From: CAZTQN01 sp964615765
Lineage (GTDB): Bacteria; Planctomycetota; Phycisphaerae; Phycisphaerales; UBA1924
DNA length: 64,000 nt
NCBI GenBank assembly: GCA_964615765.1
Contig: CAZTQN010000003.1
Location: 145,501 to 209,500, forward strand
Direction of reading: 5' to 3'
Positions 29,991-39,367 of this stretch are shown here, one piece after another. Position numbers and translations under genes: made by a program. Position 1 is the stretch's first letter, and the number at the start of each line of letters is the position of its first letter. The notes beneath the pieces are model-generated. The model did no database searches and was not told where the DNA came from. It saw nothing but the letters and a program-made list of their open reading frames with translations.

Positions 29991-30180
29991 GAGCCGCCTT
30001 TCTGGCACCGCCGAGGGCTGCGAGAACGGGAACGTGGAGGGCAACGCCCGGGCTGTTCGCTCCCGAGGGGTTGCCGGATGCCTTGGCCCCGGACTGGTCT
30101 GGTATGCCGCCGGATGCGGGTCCGTTGCAGTTACCTGCCCGTGCCCGCTGGGCACAAACCCGGAAAGCATGCTCGTGGCG

Positions 30181-30804
30181 TTATTCAGAAGGCTCGGGCG
30201 AGGGCGGAGATTTGGGCGGTTCGGGCGTTTTCGGCAACGCCGCGAACGCCGCCAGCCCGAACGGCGTCCCCTTGCCGTCCGTGTTTTTGTCGCCGTCTGA
30301 ACCCGATCCGTTCTCATCCTCCGGCTGCGCCGCCCGCTGCAACCGCTCGATCAGTTCGGGCGTGAGCCCGTGAATCGCTCGGATTTCCTGCACGGGAAGC
30401 GTGAACACCTCGCCGCTGGGCGTCTGAATACGGAACACCGTCGACTGCACCGTGACGGACGTGGCCCGCTCCCGCCCGGGGACGGAGCAGGCAAACAGCG
30501 GGAAGACCTGCGCGATCGGGATGCGCTCCCCGCCACGGGTGAGCACGGCGAACCGCCCGTCGAACAACTGCGGCTGGTTCTGGCTGAGCATCATGAACCC
30601 GTTGAGCATGTCGCGCGCAACATTTCCCCAGAACAGATCCCGCAGCGCCAGCGCCTGGGCCGGGTCCATCACCATCGCGCCTTCGGCGACCTTGACCGTG
30701 CTCGCGCCCTGCGACGGCGCGCGGCGTTTGAGCGCGCTCCCCCGCACGCCGCGCACCCCGTTGCCCGTTCCACGCTTGCTCGGTTTGCCGCTCGGTCGCT
30801 TCAT
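30181..30804 (-). CDS. Hypothetical soluble protein
   Basis: 207 residues, no family recognised. The N-terminal 35 residues are basic and disordered-looking. The core (about 40-160) is mixed with a helical ALALRDLFWGN segment and a VTVQSTVFRIQTPSGEVFTLP strand pair resembling a small beta domain. The C-terminus is Pro/Ser/Glu-rich. It is 12 bp downstream of the secreted hypothetical gene and thus likely cotranscribed with it. AACAAT lies 5 nt before the ATG, near the leaderless pattern. Confidence 0.6.
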   Translation of the reverse strand: MKRPSGKPSKRGTGNGVRGVRGSALKRRAPSQGASTVKVAEGAMVMDPAQALALRDLFWGNVARDMLNGFMMLSQNQPQLFDGRFAVLTRGGERIPIAQVFPLFACSVPGRERATSVTVQSTVFRIQTPSGEVFTLPVQEIRAIHGLTPELIERLQRAAQPEDENGSGSDGDKNTDGKGTPFGLAAFAALPKTPEPPKSPPSPEPSE

Positions 30805-30816
30805 GGTGGATTGTTG

Positions 30817-32052
30817 TCACTTCCCGGCCAGACCACGGGCCCGACCGAGAAGAAACTCCAGGTCGTTGCGCCGCGTTTGAAAGGCGGTCCGCCACGCCGC
30901 CTGCAGCGTGCCGGGTGTCTGGCCGACGCTGGTCACGCCCGGGGGCGGTTCGCGCTGCAGTTCCGGATACTCGGTCACAAGGCGTTCGAGGTCTTCGAGC
31001 ATCGCCGCGGCGTGTTCGAGGATGGGCGTCTGGGCCCGGCCGACCTTGCGCTGCCGCGGCAGGCCGTCGGGCGGGCGGAGCGTGTACACGCCGTCAATCT
31101 CGACGCGGGCCTGCTGACGGGCGCGGTCGATGGCGCGAAGATCATCATCCAGGCGTCGCGCAACGCTGGCGACGCCCGCCTCGACCGACCGCCGCGTCAG
31201 CGTGCGGGCGCCGATGCGCTCGATGCTGAGCACCCGCGGCAGGCCGTCGGCGACGCCGTCGATCAGCCCGATGCGTTCGGCGATATCGGGCGCGATCCGC
31301 GTCGGCGCGCCCGGCACGGGCGTCGGCGCACTCGGATCCGCCTTCACCGCGCTCACCACCGCGATCCCGCTCCCCACCGGCGGATCGCTCACCAGGCGCC
31401 AGCGTCCGTCGCGCTCGACGACCCACAGGTTGCCCGTCGGGCGCGGCGCGATGGCGCCGAGGAGCACGTCCCGCTCGCGCTCCTGCAGGCGCGTCCACAC
31501 CACGCCGCGAAAGGCCTGCTCCGCCGCGCCCGGGTCGACGCCCTCGACGGGCACCGGCGAACGCTCATCACCCGGCGCAAAGACGATCGCCACGCCAGGC
31601 TCGAGATAGCACGCGTCAGCCACCAACCCGAGCGCGGCGTGCCCGGTGCCGACCACACGCTCGGCCCGCTCCCCCCGCCCACCCCGCGGCCCGCCCTCGA
31701 CGCGCTCCCCGCTCAGCAGACACACGAGCCGGTACGTTCGCCCCGCGGGCGCGAGCACCTCGGCCAGCCCGTGCAGCACGTCGGCGCGCCAGCCGCGACC
31801 GGCTAGTTCGATGACGACCAGGTGCGCACCGTCGACGCGAGCTTGCTCCATGTGCTCGCGCACCTCGCGCACGGTGCGCTGCGCGTCCAGGTCGCCGGTG
31901 ATCGTGAGGTGCAGCACGCGTGTGGCGGTCTTCGCGGCCCGTGGCGCGGGGGCGGACTCCGGCCCGCGCTCGGCCCCGCCCGGCGCGGGCGCGGCGCCGC
32001 CGAGCATCGCGCCGAGCACAACCACCACAGCACATCGCACGAACCGCCCCAC
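30817..32052 (-). CDS. Secreted protein with weak NfeD/ClpP-like resemblance
   Basis: 411 residues with a signal peptide (about 1-25, VVVVLGAMLGG core). Residues about 45-100 (LHLTITGDLDAQRTVREV, then HLVVIELAG) look like the beta-alpha start of NfeD/ClpP-class serine-protease folds, but the usual Ser-containing GG motif is not evident. A helical, charged C-terminus may form a coiled coil. GTG 32052 is chosen over TTG 32070 because GGAGA lies 8 nt upstream of it and the signal peptide then starts cleanly. Function unknown; activity may have been lost. Confidence 0.6.
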   Translation of the reverse strand: MGRFVRCAVVVVLGAMLGGAAPAPGGAERGPESAPAPRAAKTATRVLHLTITGDLDAQRTVREVREHMEQARVDGAHLVVIELAGRGWRADVLHGLAEVLAPAGRTYRLVCLLSGERVEGGPRGGRGERAERVVGTGHAALGLVADACYLEPGVAIVFAPGDERSPVPVEGVDPGAAEQAFRGVVWTRLQERERDVLLGAIAPRPTGNLWVVERDGRWRLVSDPPVGSGIAVVSAVKADPSAPTPVPGAPTRIAPDIAERIGLIDGVADGLPRVLSIERIGARTLTRRSVEAGVASVARRLDDDLRAIDRARQQARVEIDGVYTLRPPDGLPRQRKVGRAQTPILEHAAAMLEDLERLVTEYPELQREPPPGVTSVGQTPGTLQAAWRTAFQTRRNDLEFLLGRARGLAGK

Positions 32053-32148
32053 GCGGGATCTCCGGGCCAATGGGGAACCTGACCCGCGTGTCGGCCGAGC
32101 GGCCGCACGCGCTGAACCGCGCGTCCGTGCAGCCAGACGGTACGCCGA

Positions 32149-33726
32149 TCACCCGCCCGGGGGTGCGTCGAACAAGCCCGGCGAGCCCTCGGCACCGCCC
32201 GGGCGACGCGGCTTCCGCGACGCAGCAGCGCGGCCGGGGCGTGCGCGGGCCAGCGCGTCCGCGGGCGCGGGCTTGGGCACATCGCGCCGTCCCGCAGGGG
32301 CCGCGGCGATCGGGCCCGCATCCGCGTCGTCGCCCGCTTCGCTCGACCGCACCGTCGACGCGAACACGCCGTCGATCAGTCGTGTCCGCACCACTTGCCC
32401 CGCCGGCGGCACATCTTCCAACCGGCGCACGGCGCGCCCGTCGGCGTCGAGCGTCACGGAATAGCCGCGTTTGAGCACGCCGGGCGGACCGACTAGGTCG
32501 AGATTGCGAGCCGCGGCTTCGACGGCGAGGCGTCGATCATGCACCGCCCGCGCGACGACCTGCGCCAGCCGACCCGCCGTGTCGTCCACACGGTCCGGGT
32601 CCAGCCGCGCTCGCATCGCCTCCTCAAGACGAGCCCGCGCGAGTTGCAGGCGCGTGGTCCGCTCGGCGTACACGGCGGATGGACGATGACGCTCCAGCCG
32701 GGCCGCCAGGCGCTCCGTCCGATGAGCGCGACGGCGGACCAGGTCCATCGCGACCACGCGCGCGTGCCGCACAAGCGACGCCAGACGCTGCTCGTCCGCG
32801 CGGACGCGCCGCGTCAGCCCGCCGGCCAGCCGACGACTCGCCGAGCGGATCTGCTCGCGCAGCGCCGCCGCGTCGGGCACGGCCCGCATGGCGGCCTGCG
32901 TCGGCGTCGCGGCCCGGGCGTCGGCGACGAGCTCGGCGAGCGTCACGTCCGTCTCGTGCCCGATCGCCGCGACCACCGGCACGGGCGACTCCACGATCGC
33001 GCGGGCCAGTTCGCGATCGTTGAAGCACCACAGGTCTTCCTTCGAACCACCGCCGCGCGTGACGATGATGGTGTCGATCCCGAGTTCCGCGTGCATCGCG
33101 CCCAGCCGGCGCACGGCCCGCGTCACTTCGCCCGCCGCCCCCGGCCCCTGCACGCGCACGTCGACCAAACAGAGCTGCACCGACGGACATCGGCGCGCAA
33201 CGGTGTCGCGCACGTCCTGCAAGGCCGCGCCGCTGGCGCTGGTCACAACGGCGACGCGTCGCGGCAGCATCGGGAGCGCACGCTTGCGGGCTTCGTCCAG
33301 CCACCCGAGCGCCCGCACTTCTTCGACGAGTTTCTTGAGCGCCAAGTCCAGCGCACCGTCGCCCGCCGGCTCGATCCGGTCGACAATGAACTGCGTTCGC
33401 CCCTGCGGCGGGTAGAACTCGACGCGCCCGCTCACCACCACCTGCTGCCCCGGCGAAGGCGTGAAGCCCGCCTTCCGCGCGGCGGACTGCCACATGACGC
33501 ATGCGATCACTGCGTCGGCGTCTTTCAGGTCAAAGTACCAGTGCGTGCGGGCACGGAACTGCCCGATCTCGCCCGCGACGCGCAGCCCCGCGGGCACGTG
33601 ATCGCGCAGCGCGTGGTCGATGATCGCCGACAGCTGCGAGACCGACAGCGGCCTGGCCTCGCCGGACTCGGGCGTGGCCCGCTTGGCGCCGGGCGCGCGC
33701 TGCGGATCAAACGGCAGCCGCGACAT
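32149..33726 (-). CDS. xseA: Exodeoxyribonuclease VII large subunit
   Basis: 525 residues. An OB-fold N-terminus (LSVSQLSAIIDHAL...GEIGQFRARTHWYFDLKD) is followed by the catalytic region PRRVAVVTSASGAALQD, TIIVTRGGGSKEDLWCFND and IGHETDVTLAELVADARAATPTQAA. The ends are helical, as in XseA. The enzyme degrades single-stranded DNA together with XseB; no xseB is visible nearby. About 70 extra Pro/Ala/Arg-rich C-terminal residues exceed the usual 450. ATG 33726 has GGAG upstream. It follows a glycosyltransferase gene by 15 bp. Confidence 0.93.
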   Translation of the reverse strand: MSRLPFDPQRAPGAKRATPESGEARPLSVSQLSAIIDHALRDHVPAGLRVAGEIGQFRARTHWYFDLKDADAVIACVMWQSAARKAGFTPSPGQQVVVSGRVEFYPPQGRTQFIVDRIEPAGDGALDLALKKLVEEVRALGWLDEARKRALPMLPRRVAVVTSASGAALQDVRDTVARRCPSVQLCLVDVRVQGPGAAGEVTRAVRRLGAMHAELGIDTIIVTRGGGSKEDLWCFNDRELARAIVESPVPVVAAIGHETDVTLAELVADARAATPTQAAMRAVPDAAALREQIRSASRRLAGGLTRRVRADEQRLASLVRHARVVAMDLVRRRAHRTERLAARLERHRPSAVYAERTTRLQLARARLEEAMRARLDPDRVDDTAGRLAQVVARAVHDRRLAVEAAARNLDLVGPPGVLKRGYSVTLDADGRAVRRLEDVPPAGQVVRTRLIDGVFASTVRSSEAGDDADAGPIAAAPAGRRDVPKPAPADALARARPGRAAASRKPRRPGGAEGSPGLFDAPPGG

Positions 33727-33741
33727 CGCGCACACTCCGGC

Positions 33742-34875
33742 TCACATCTTCACCCCGACCTGGGCCGCCGCGACCATCGCGTTGTACGCCGTCATGACCG
33801 CCGCCACGTGCGCACTGGCCGAGCGCTCGCACCGCACGTACTCGCGGGCCGAGCGGCGCAGCGCCCCGCCGGTGTCGTCGAGGACGCGCGTGATCCCCTC
33901 GCGCCAGGCGTCGACGGTCGGCGTCGCGATCTGCCGGCACGTCTGCCCGTCGATCAGGCTCTCGACCAGTTCGTCCTTGGCGGCGACGATGGCCATGCCG
34001 GCGGCCATCGCGTCGAGCAGCAGCGTGCGTTGCCGCCCCGTCGCCTCGGGCACGAGCAGCATGTCGAGCTGCAGGATCGGCTCCCGCCTCGCTTCCAGGT
34101 CGGGCACGAGGCTGACCTGTTCGAGAATGCCCAGCGAGCGCGCGACCGACCACAGCGCCCCGCCCGCGTTGCCGCCGCGAGAGCCCGTCGACCGGGCCGC
34201 GTCGCTGGTGCCGGCGAAGATCACGAGCTCACGCCGCCCGCGTGCGGCTTCGACAAGCCCCTCCAGCGCGGCTCGCAAGGCCGCCTGGTCGCGCCCTTCC
34301 GACAGCACGGCGACCGAGAGCACGCCGTCGAGCGACGACCGCGCCGTCGGCGCCGGCGGCGTGTGCACGCCCCACGGGGCCACGTGCACCAGCGCCGAGT
34401 GCTCGCGCTTGCGCAGCGCCCGGCGCAGCACGGGCTCGGGCACGCTGAACTCGACCGGGCGCACGCCGACACGCTTGGTCGCCAGCGCCCCCGCGATCGG
34501 CAGGTCGCCCGCGCCGCTGAGTTCCAGCAGCAGCCCGGCCGAGGCGAGGCGCGCGAGTTCAATCCCGACCGTCCACGCGGCCGGCCCGAACGCGTGCACG
34601 ATGTCGATGCGGCGTTCTTCAAGGTCGAGCGCCCGCTGGATGGCGTCCAGCGCGCGGGCCGCCCGCAGCCGCCGCGTCAGACCAAGCCCGCGCGACTCAT
34701 ACCCGACGACCGACGAGTACAGCCCCCCACTCCCGCCCGGATCATCGGCCAGCACCTCGTGCGGCACGGCGTGGGCGACGCGCACGCCCTCGTCCGCCAG
34801 GCCGACCTCCAGCCGCGAGAGCATCTCACGCTCCCGCCGCGCCGTCGGCCGGTCGATGATCAGCGCGGCGATCAC
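33742..34875 (-). CDS. GT4-like glycosyltransferase
   Basis: 377 residues. It lacks a signal and has a two-Rossmann layout: an N-terminal IIDRPTARREREMLSRLEVGLADEGV segment and a C-terminal donor half with LVPDLEARREPILQLDMLLVPEATGRQR and the LLDAMAAGMAIVAAKDELVESLIDG loop typical of GT4 enzymes. Donor and acceptor unknown. The GTG start overlaps the TGA of the ATPase gene, which implies translational coupling. Its membership in a peptide-transport operon is unexpected. Confidence 0.75.
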   Translation of the reverse strand: MIAALIIDRPTARREREMLSRLEVGLADEGVRVAHAVPHEVLADDPGGSGGLYSSVVGYESRGLGLTRRLRAARALDAIQRALDLEERRIDIVHAFGPAAWTVGIELARLASAGLLLELSGAGDLPIAGALATKRVGVRPVEFSVPEPVLRRALRKREHSALVHVAPWGVHTPPAPTARSSLDGVLSVAVLSEGRDQAALRAALEGLVEAARGRRELVIFAGTSDAARSTGSRGGNAGGALWSVARSLGILEQVSLVPDLEARREPILQLDMLLVPEATGRQRTLLLDAMAAGMAIVAAKDELVESLIDGQTCRQIATPTVDAWREGITRVLDDTGGALRRSAREYVRCERSASAHVAAVMTAYNAMVAAAQVGVKM

Positions 34876-36077
34876 GTTGGCACCGCGGCCCCGGCGGGCT
34901 CGGCGCCGGGCGTCCCGGCCGACCGGGCCGCGTCGTCGGCGATGCGGTACGCCAGTTCGGGCGGGCGCGACTCGTGATCGCGCACCGCCGCCGTGCGCCA
35001 CACGCCGACCCAGTGATCCGGCAGCACTTCCTGCAGGTAGTAATCCCCCGCGGGCCCCTCGCGCGGCGCGATGTCCGCCGGTGGCTTATGCCACGGCCAC
35101 CACGGCCGCACGCCCGCCGACGCGCCGGGCAGCATGCGGAAGTTGTCCTCGCGGTCGATCACGTCGGCGATGGTGATCAGCCGCTCGCGCGCCTCGGCGA
35201 CGCGCGGGATGCTCGCGAACAAGCCGCGCGTGTACGGGTGCATCGGGTTGTTGAACAGCTCGAACACCGTCGCGTATTCGACGACGCGCCCGGCGTACAT
35301 CACGCACACCACGTCCGCGTTCTCCGCGACGACGCCCAGGTCGTGCGTGATCAGCATCATCGCCATCTGCCGCGTCTTCTGAAGGTCCCGCAGCAGCTCC
35401 AGGATCTGGGCCTGGATCGTCACGTCGAGCGCCGTCGTGGGCTCGTCGGCGAGCAGCAGCTTGGGCTGGCACGCCAGCGCCATCGCGATCATCACGCGCT
35501 GGCGCATCCCGCCGGAGAACTGGTGCGGGTACGCCTTGATGCGCCGCTCGACCTCGGGAATGCCGACCGAGCGCATCGCCTCGAGCGCGATGTCCTGCGC
35601 CTTGGCGACGGAGACCTGCTGGTGCAGCAGGATGGCCTCGATGATCTGGTCCCCCACGGTGTACACCGGGTTCAGCGAGGTCATCGGCTCCTGGAAGATC
35701 ATCGCGATCTCGTTGCCGCGGATGCGCCGGATCGCTTTGTCGTCGAGCGTCAGCAGGTCCTTCAGCCCGTCGTCGGACTCGAACATCGCCTGCCCGCGGT
35801 CGAACCGCCCGGGCGGACGCGGCACCAGGTGCATCATCGACATCGCCGTCACACTCTTGCCGCACCCGGATTCGCCGACGACGGCGAGCGTCTGCCGCGG
35901 GTAGATCGCCATCCGCACGCCGTCGACCGCCTGGATGCGCGGGCCCGTCCCGTTGTTGAAACTCACCGCCAGATCGCTGACGCGCAGCAGCGGCTTGCGC
36001 TCGTCCAGCACGCGGTGCAGGCGGGCGTTCGAGGCGGCGGGCGCGGGGTTGGGAGGGGGGGTGGTCGCGGTCGGCAT
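34872..36077 (-). CDS. Oligopeptide ABC transporter ATPase (OppD/DppD type)
   Basis: 401 residues. Walker A VVGESGCGKSVTA (about 71), Q-loop FQEPMTSLNPV, ABC signature FSGGMRQRVMIAMAL, Walker B LLLADEPTTALDV and H-loop ITHDLG are all intact. The oligopeptide/dipeptide C-terminal region follows (NPMHPYTRGLFASIP). The tail of about 65 residues after that is unusual. No OppF partner lies in the operon, so this ATPase either works as a homodimer or pairs with one encoded elsewhere. Confidence 0.93.
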   Translation of the reverse strand: MPTATTPPPNPAPAASNARLHRVLDERKPLLRVSDLAVSFNNGTGPRIQAVDGVRMAIYPRQTLAVVGESGCGKSVTAMSMMHLVPRPPGRFDRGQAMFESDDGLKDLLTLDDKAIRRIRGNEIAMIFQEPMTSLNPVYTVGDQIIEAILLHQQVSVAKAQDIALEAMRSVGIPEVERRIKAYPHQFSGGMRQRVMIAMALACQPKLLLADEPTTALDVTIQAQILELLRDLQKTRQMAMMLITHDLGVVAENADVVCVMYAGRVVEYATVFELFNNPMHPYTRGLFASIPRVAEARERLITIADVIDREDNFRMLPGASAGVRPWWPWHKPPADIAPREGPAGDYYLQEVLPDHWVGVWRTAAVRDHESRPPELAYRIADDAARSAGTPGAEPAGAAVPT

Positions 36078-36146
36078 GAACGGGCTGCTCTATGGTCAGT
36101 TCGAACGTGCCGGCGGGAGGGCACACGCGCGGTCCGCCGGGATCAA

Positions 36147-37688
36147 CTACACGCGGGCCTTCTTCAGCTTCGGATCGATCGCGTCGCGCAGCGCCTCGCC
36201 GATCAGGTTGTAGCTCAACACCGACAGGAAGATCGCCAGCCCCGGGTAGATGGCCAGCCACGACTTGAACTCACCCTCCGCCGACACCGCACTCGCGAGC
36301 AGACGCCCCCACGACGGCTGGTCGATCGGGCCCAGGTTCAGATAGCTCAGCACCGCCTCGACCGTAATCGCCGACGCGATCGCGAAGCTCGCGTCCACCA
36401 GCACCGGCGCCACGCCGTTGGGCAGCATGTGCTTGAACAGCACCGCCCGCAGCGGCAGGCCCACCGCCCGGGCCGACTGCACGAAGTCCTGGTTGCGCAG
36501 TTTCAGGAACTCGGCCCGCGTGAACCGCGCGATGCCCGTCCACGTGAAGCACCCGATGATGGCCATCATCACGTACGTCGTACGCAGTTCCGGCGGGAGC
36601 ACGGCGGCCGCCACGATCAGCAAGAACAGCACCGGCACCGCCATGAAGATCTCGACCACCCGGTACAGCACCAGGTCGACCTTGCCGCCGAAATACCCCA
36701 TCAACGCCCCGAGCGTGATCCCGATCGTCAGCGCGATGCCCGTCGACACCAGGCCGATCGAGATCGACAGCCGGCTGGCGTGCATCAACTGCGTGAGCAC
36801 GTCGGCGCCGAACGCGTCTGTCCCAAGCATGAACGTCCGCCCGGCACCCGGCTGCTCGGGCGTCATGTTCAGCCGCTCGCCCAGCGTCGTGCCCGGCGGG
36901 ATGCGTGAGAGTTCGCTGAAGCGCTGCTGCGGCGAGAAGGGGATGAGCGTGTACGTCGCCGAGACCTGCCCCGCCGCCTCGCGCCGCTGATAGTCAAACC
37001 GCTCGAGCGCCGGGCGGTCCCACGCGCCCCAGACGCACAGCACGCCCAGCAGCGCGCCCAAGCCGACGCCCAGCCACCGCCCCGCCGCGCTCCGCCCGGG
37101 TCGAGCGATGGCCGCGATGGCCCCCAGCAGCCCCACGCCGATCGCGGCGGCGGCGAGCGGCCCGATCGCCGCGTCTTCAAGGTTCGAGAGCCACTCCGGG
37201 GCGGTGCGCAGGCGCATGACCCCGCGCGCCATTGACGATGCGATGACGACCAGCAGCGCCCCCGCACTGATCCCAAGGGCCCACTTCACGCGGGCCGCCC
37301 GCCGCCCGATCGGCAGCACCAGCGACGCCAGCGTCATCGTCCCCGCGGCGATGAGCACGACATCCAGCGGCGTGAGAAACCGGACCAGCGGCGACCACGT
37401 CCGCGTGACTTCGCCCGCCGCCCCGAGTTCCCGCAGAATGAGCGGGTGCCCGCTCGCCAGCAGCGGGGCGAAGATCGCAAAGAACGCCAGCACGCCGACC
37501 CAGCACAGCCCCGCGACCGCGCCCGGACGCTTGAGCACGTGCGACCACGCGTCGGCCCAGAAGCCCTTCGCGGGCGCGTGCCCGATGCCCTGCATGAGCT
37601 GCACGCCCGTCACGGCCCGCAGCGGCGCGCCGCTTGGCGTGCCCGGGCCCGTCGGTGTGCTCGCGGTTGTCGCTGGCGTTTGGCTCAT
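36147..37688 (-). CDS. Peptide ABC transporter permease (OppC/DppC type) with extra region
   Basis: 513 residues, against about 300 usual. The canonical permease core starts near residue 290 (FMLGTDAFGADVLTQLMHASR) and includes the EAA loop (ARAVGLPLRAVLFKHMLPN) and LSVLSYNLIGEALRDAIDP at the end. Between the first helix (about 45-65) and the core sits a 220-residue insertion with several predicted membrane segments. Function: peptide uptake through the membrane with the OppB-type partner. ATG 37688 is chosen on homology grounds; upstream GGGAG is 12 nt away. Confidence 0.87.
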   Translation of the reverse strand: MSQTPATTASTPTGPGTPSGAPLRAVTGVQLMQGIGHAPAKGFWADAWSHVLKRPGAVAGLCWVGVLAFFAIFAPLLASGHPLILRELGAAGEVTRTWSPLVRFLTPLDVVLIAAGTMTLASLVLPIGRRAARVKWALGISAGALLVVIASSMARGVMRLRTAPEWLSNLEDAAIGPLAAAAIGVGLLGAIAAIARPGRSAAGRWLGVGLGALLGVLCVWGAWDRPALERFDYQRREAAGQVSATYTLIPFSPQQRFSELSRIPPGTTLGERLNMTPEQPGAGRTFMLGTDAFGADVLTQLMHASRLSISIGLVSTGIALTIGITLGALMGYFGGKVDLVLYRVVEIFMAVPVLFLLIVAAAVLPPELRTTYVMMAIIGCFTWTGIARFTRAEFLKLRNQDFVQSARAVGLPLRAVLFKHMLPNGVAPVLVDASFAIASAITVEAVLSYLNLGPIDQPSWGRLLASAVSAEGEFKSWLAIYPGLAIFLSVLSYNLIGEALRDAIDPKLKKARV

Positions 37689-37768
37689 GCTCGTGGCCCG
37701 CTGCTCCCGAATCTCATCCTGCCCCTCGGCCCTCGGCCCCAACCCCTCGGCCCTTTCCCGCCCCCCGG

Positions 37769-39307
37769 TCAGTCGTACGCCACGCGCGGGTCCGCCACGG
37801 CGTACAGAATGTCCGCCGCCAGGAGGGCCAGCAGGTTCACGACCGCGATCATCACCGTGTTGGCAAGAATCAGTTCCAGGTCGCGGTTGTACGCCGCCTG
37901 CAGCAGCAGGCTGCCCATCCCCGGGATCGAGAAGATCTTCTCAACCACGACCGACCCGGCCAGCATCGCCGGGAACACCGTCACGAAGATCGTGATCAGC
38001 GGGATCAGGCTGTTGCGGAACACGTGCCGGAAGACCACCGCCTGCCCCGGCACGCCCTTAGCCTTCGCCGTGCGCACGTAGTCGGCGGAGAAGTTTTCCA
38101 GCATCGCCGCCCGCGTCTGCTTGCTCAGCACCGCGAAGCCCGTGTACACCAGGCACATCACCGGCAGGCAGATGTGCCACAGCCGGTCCAGCAGCCACCC
38201 ACGTTCGAAGCCCGTCTCCGTCCACGCCGGCAGGAAGCGGTACGCGCTCGCCTCCTGGCTGCTGATGTTCGCCACCGGGAACCAGCCCAGAAAGTCCCGG
38301 TTGGCCAGGAACCCGACGCACAGCACCCCGGCGAGCACCACCGGGAACGAGTACAACATGATGTAGAACGAGCCCAGCCCGAAATCGAACCACGAGCCCT
38401 TCCGGACCGCCGCGAGAATGCCCGACGGCACCGCGACCAGGTAGATGATCGGGACCGCCACCACGTTCAGCATGATCGTCACGGGCAGCGCCTCGGCGAT
38501 CTGCTCGATCACCGGGCGCGAGTTGCTGAACGCCACGCCGAAGTCCGGCCAGCCGATGCCGACCGTGCCCGGGATGATCGGCACGCCGAAGTTGCGGAAC
38601 GGGCGGGCGTCGAAGAAGGCTTTGAACGCGCCGTGCGCCACGCGGGCCTTCGCCGAGGCTTCGACAGCGGCCCGGCCGAGTTCTTCGACGCGGGCCCATT
38701 CGCGGTCGTCCTTCTTGGGGCCGGCGCGCTCGAGCATGTCGAGCCGCGGGCGCAGCCGGGTGTCGACCGCTTCGGGCATCCCGCTCGAGCGGGCGTACGC
38801 GACGAGTTGCCCGTTGAGCATCGTCGTCGCCGCGACCGCGCCGAAGCGGGCCTCGATGTACGCGCGTTCGAGGGCCCGGAACCGCTTGAGCCGCTCGGCT
38901 TCCGATTCCGACGCGTCGATCCGCACCGGCTCGGGCTGCGGCACCGTCGGCAGCGCATCGACAAACCACCGCCACAGCGGCGGCTCGGGAATCGCCTTGG
39001 GCTCGCGGAAGACCTCGCCGCTGGGCAGCACCTGCTCCAGCCCGCCGAACTTGATCGGGCTGATCCGCCCCAGCCAGCGGAGATACTGCAAGACCTTCGG
39101 GTCCTGCAGGCCGTAGCGGTCTTCGAGGTACGCCGCCTGCACGGCGACACCGGAGCTGGCCTGGAAGTTGCCCCCGCCGCCCGCCTGCGCCTGGATCGCC
39201 GCCCCGATCCCGCCCGGCGCGAGCGAGACCAGCATGAACACCAGGAACGTGATCCCGATCAGCGTCGGGATCATGAACAGCAGGCGTCGGAGGATGTAGG
39301 TCGTCAT
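37769..39307 (-). CDS. Peptide ABC transporter permease (OppB/DppB type) with large insertion
   Basis: 512 residues. The N-terminal helix YILRRLLFMIPTLIGITFLVF is typical for OppB. The membrane core resumes near residue 265 (VTIMLNVVAVPIIYLVAVPSGI), with the EAA loop TAKAKGVPGQAVVFRHVFRN and the C-terminal AVADPRVAYD. In between is a soluble, charged insertion of about 230 residues, Arg/Glu-rich, presumably periplasmic. It lies 60 bp downstream of the binding-protein gene and 80 bp upstream of the OppC-type gene. Confidence 0.87.
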   Translation of the reverse strand: MTTYILRRLLFMIPTLIGITFLVFMLVSLAPGGIGAAIQAQAGGGGNFQASSGVAVQAAYLEDRYGLQDPKVLQYLRWLGRISPIKFGGLEQVLPSGEVFREPKAIPEPPLWRWFVDALPTVPQPEPVRIDASESEAERLKRFRALERAYIEARFGAVAATTMLNGQLVAYARSSGMPEAVDTRLRPRLDMLERAGPKKDDREWARVEELGRAAVEASAKARVAHGAFKAFFDARPFRNFGVPIIPGTVGIGWPDFGVAFSNSRPVIEQIAEALPVTIMLNVVAVPIIYLVAVPSGILAAVRKGSWFDFGLGSFYIMLYSFPVVLAGVLCVGFLANRDFLGWFPVANISSQEASAYRFLPAWTETGFERGWLLDRLWHICLPVMCLVYTGFAVLSKQTRAAMLENFSADYVRTAKAKGVPGQAVVFRHVFRNSLIPLITIFVTVFPAMLAGSVVVEKIFSIPGMGSLLLQAAYNRDLELILANTVMIAVVNLLALLAADILYAVADPRVAYD

Positions 39308-39367
39308 GGGCGGGTCATCACTCCGCCGGGCGGCACGCCCGGCTCACCACGTGCCAGCGCGGCCTGC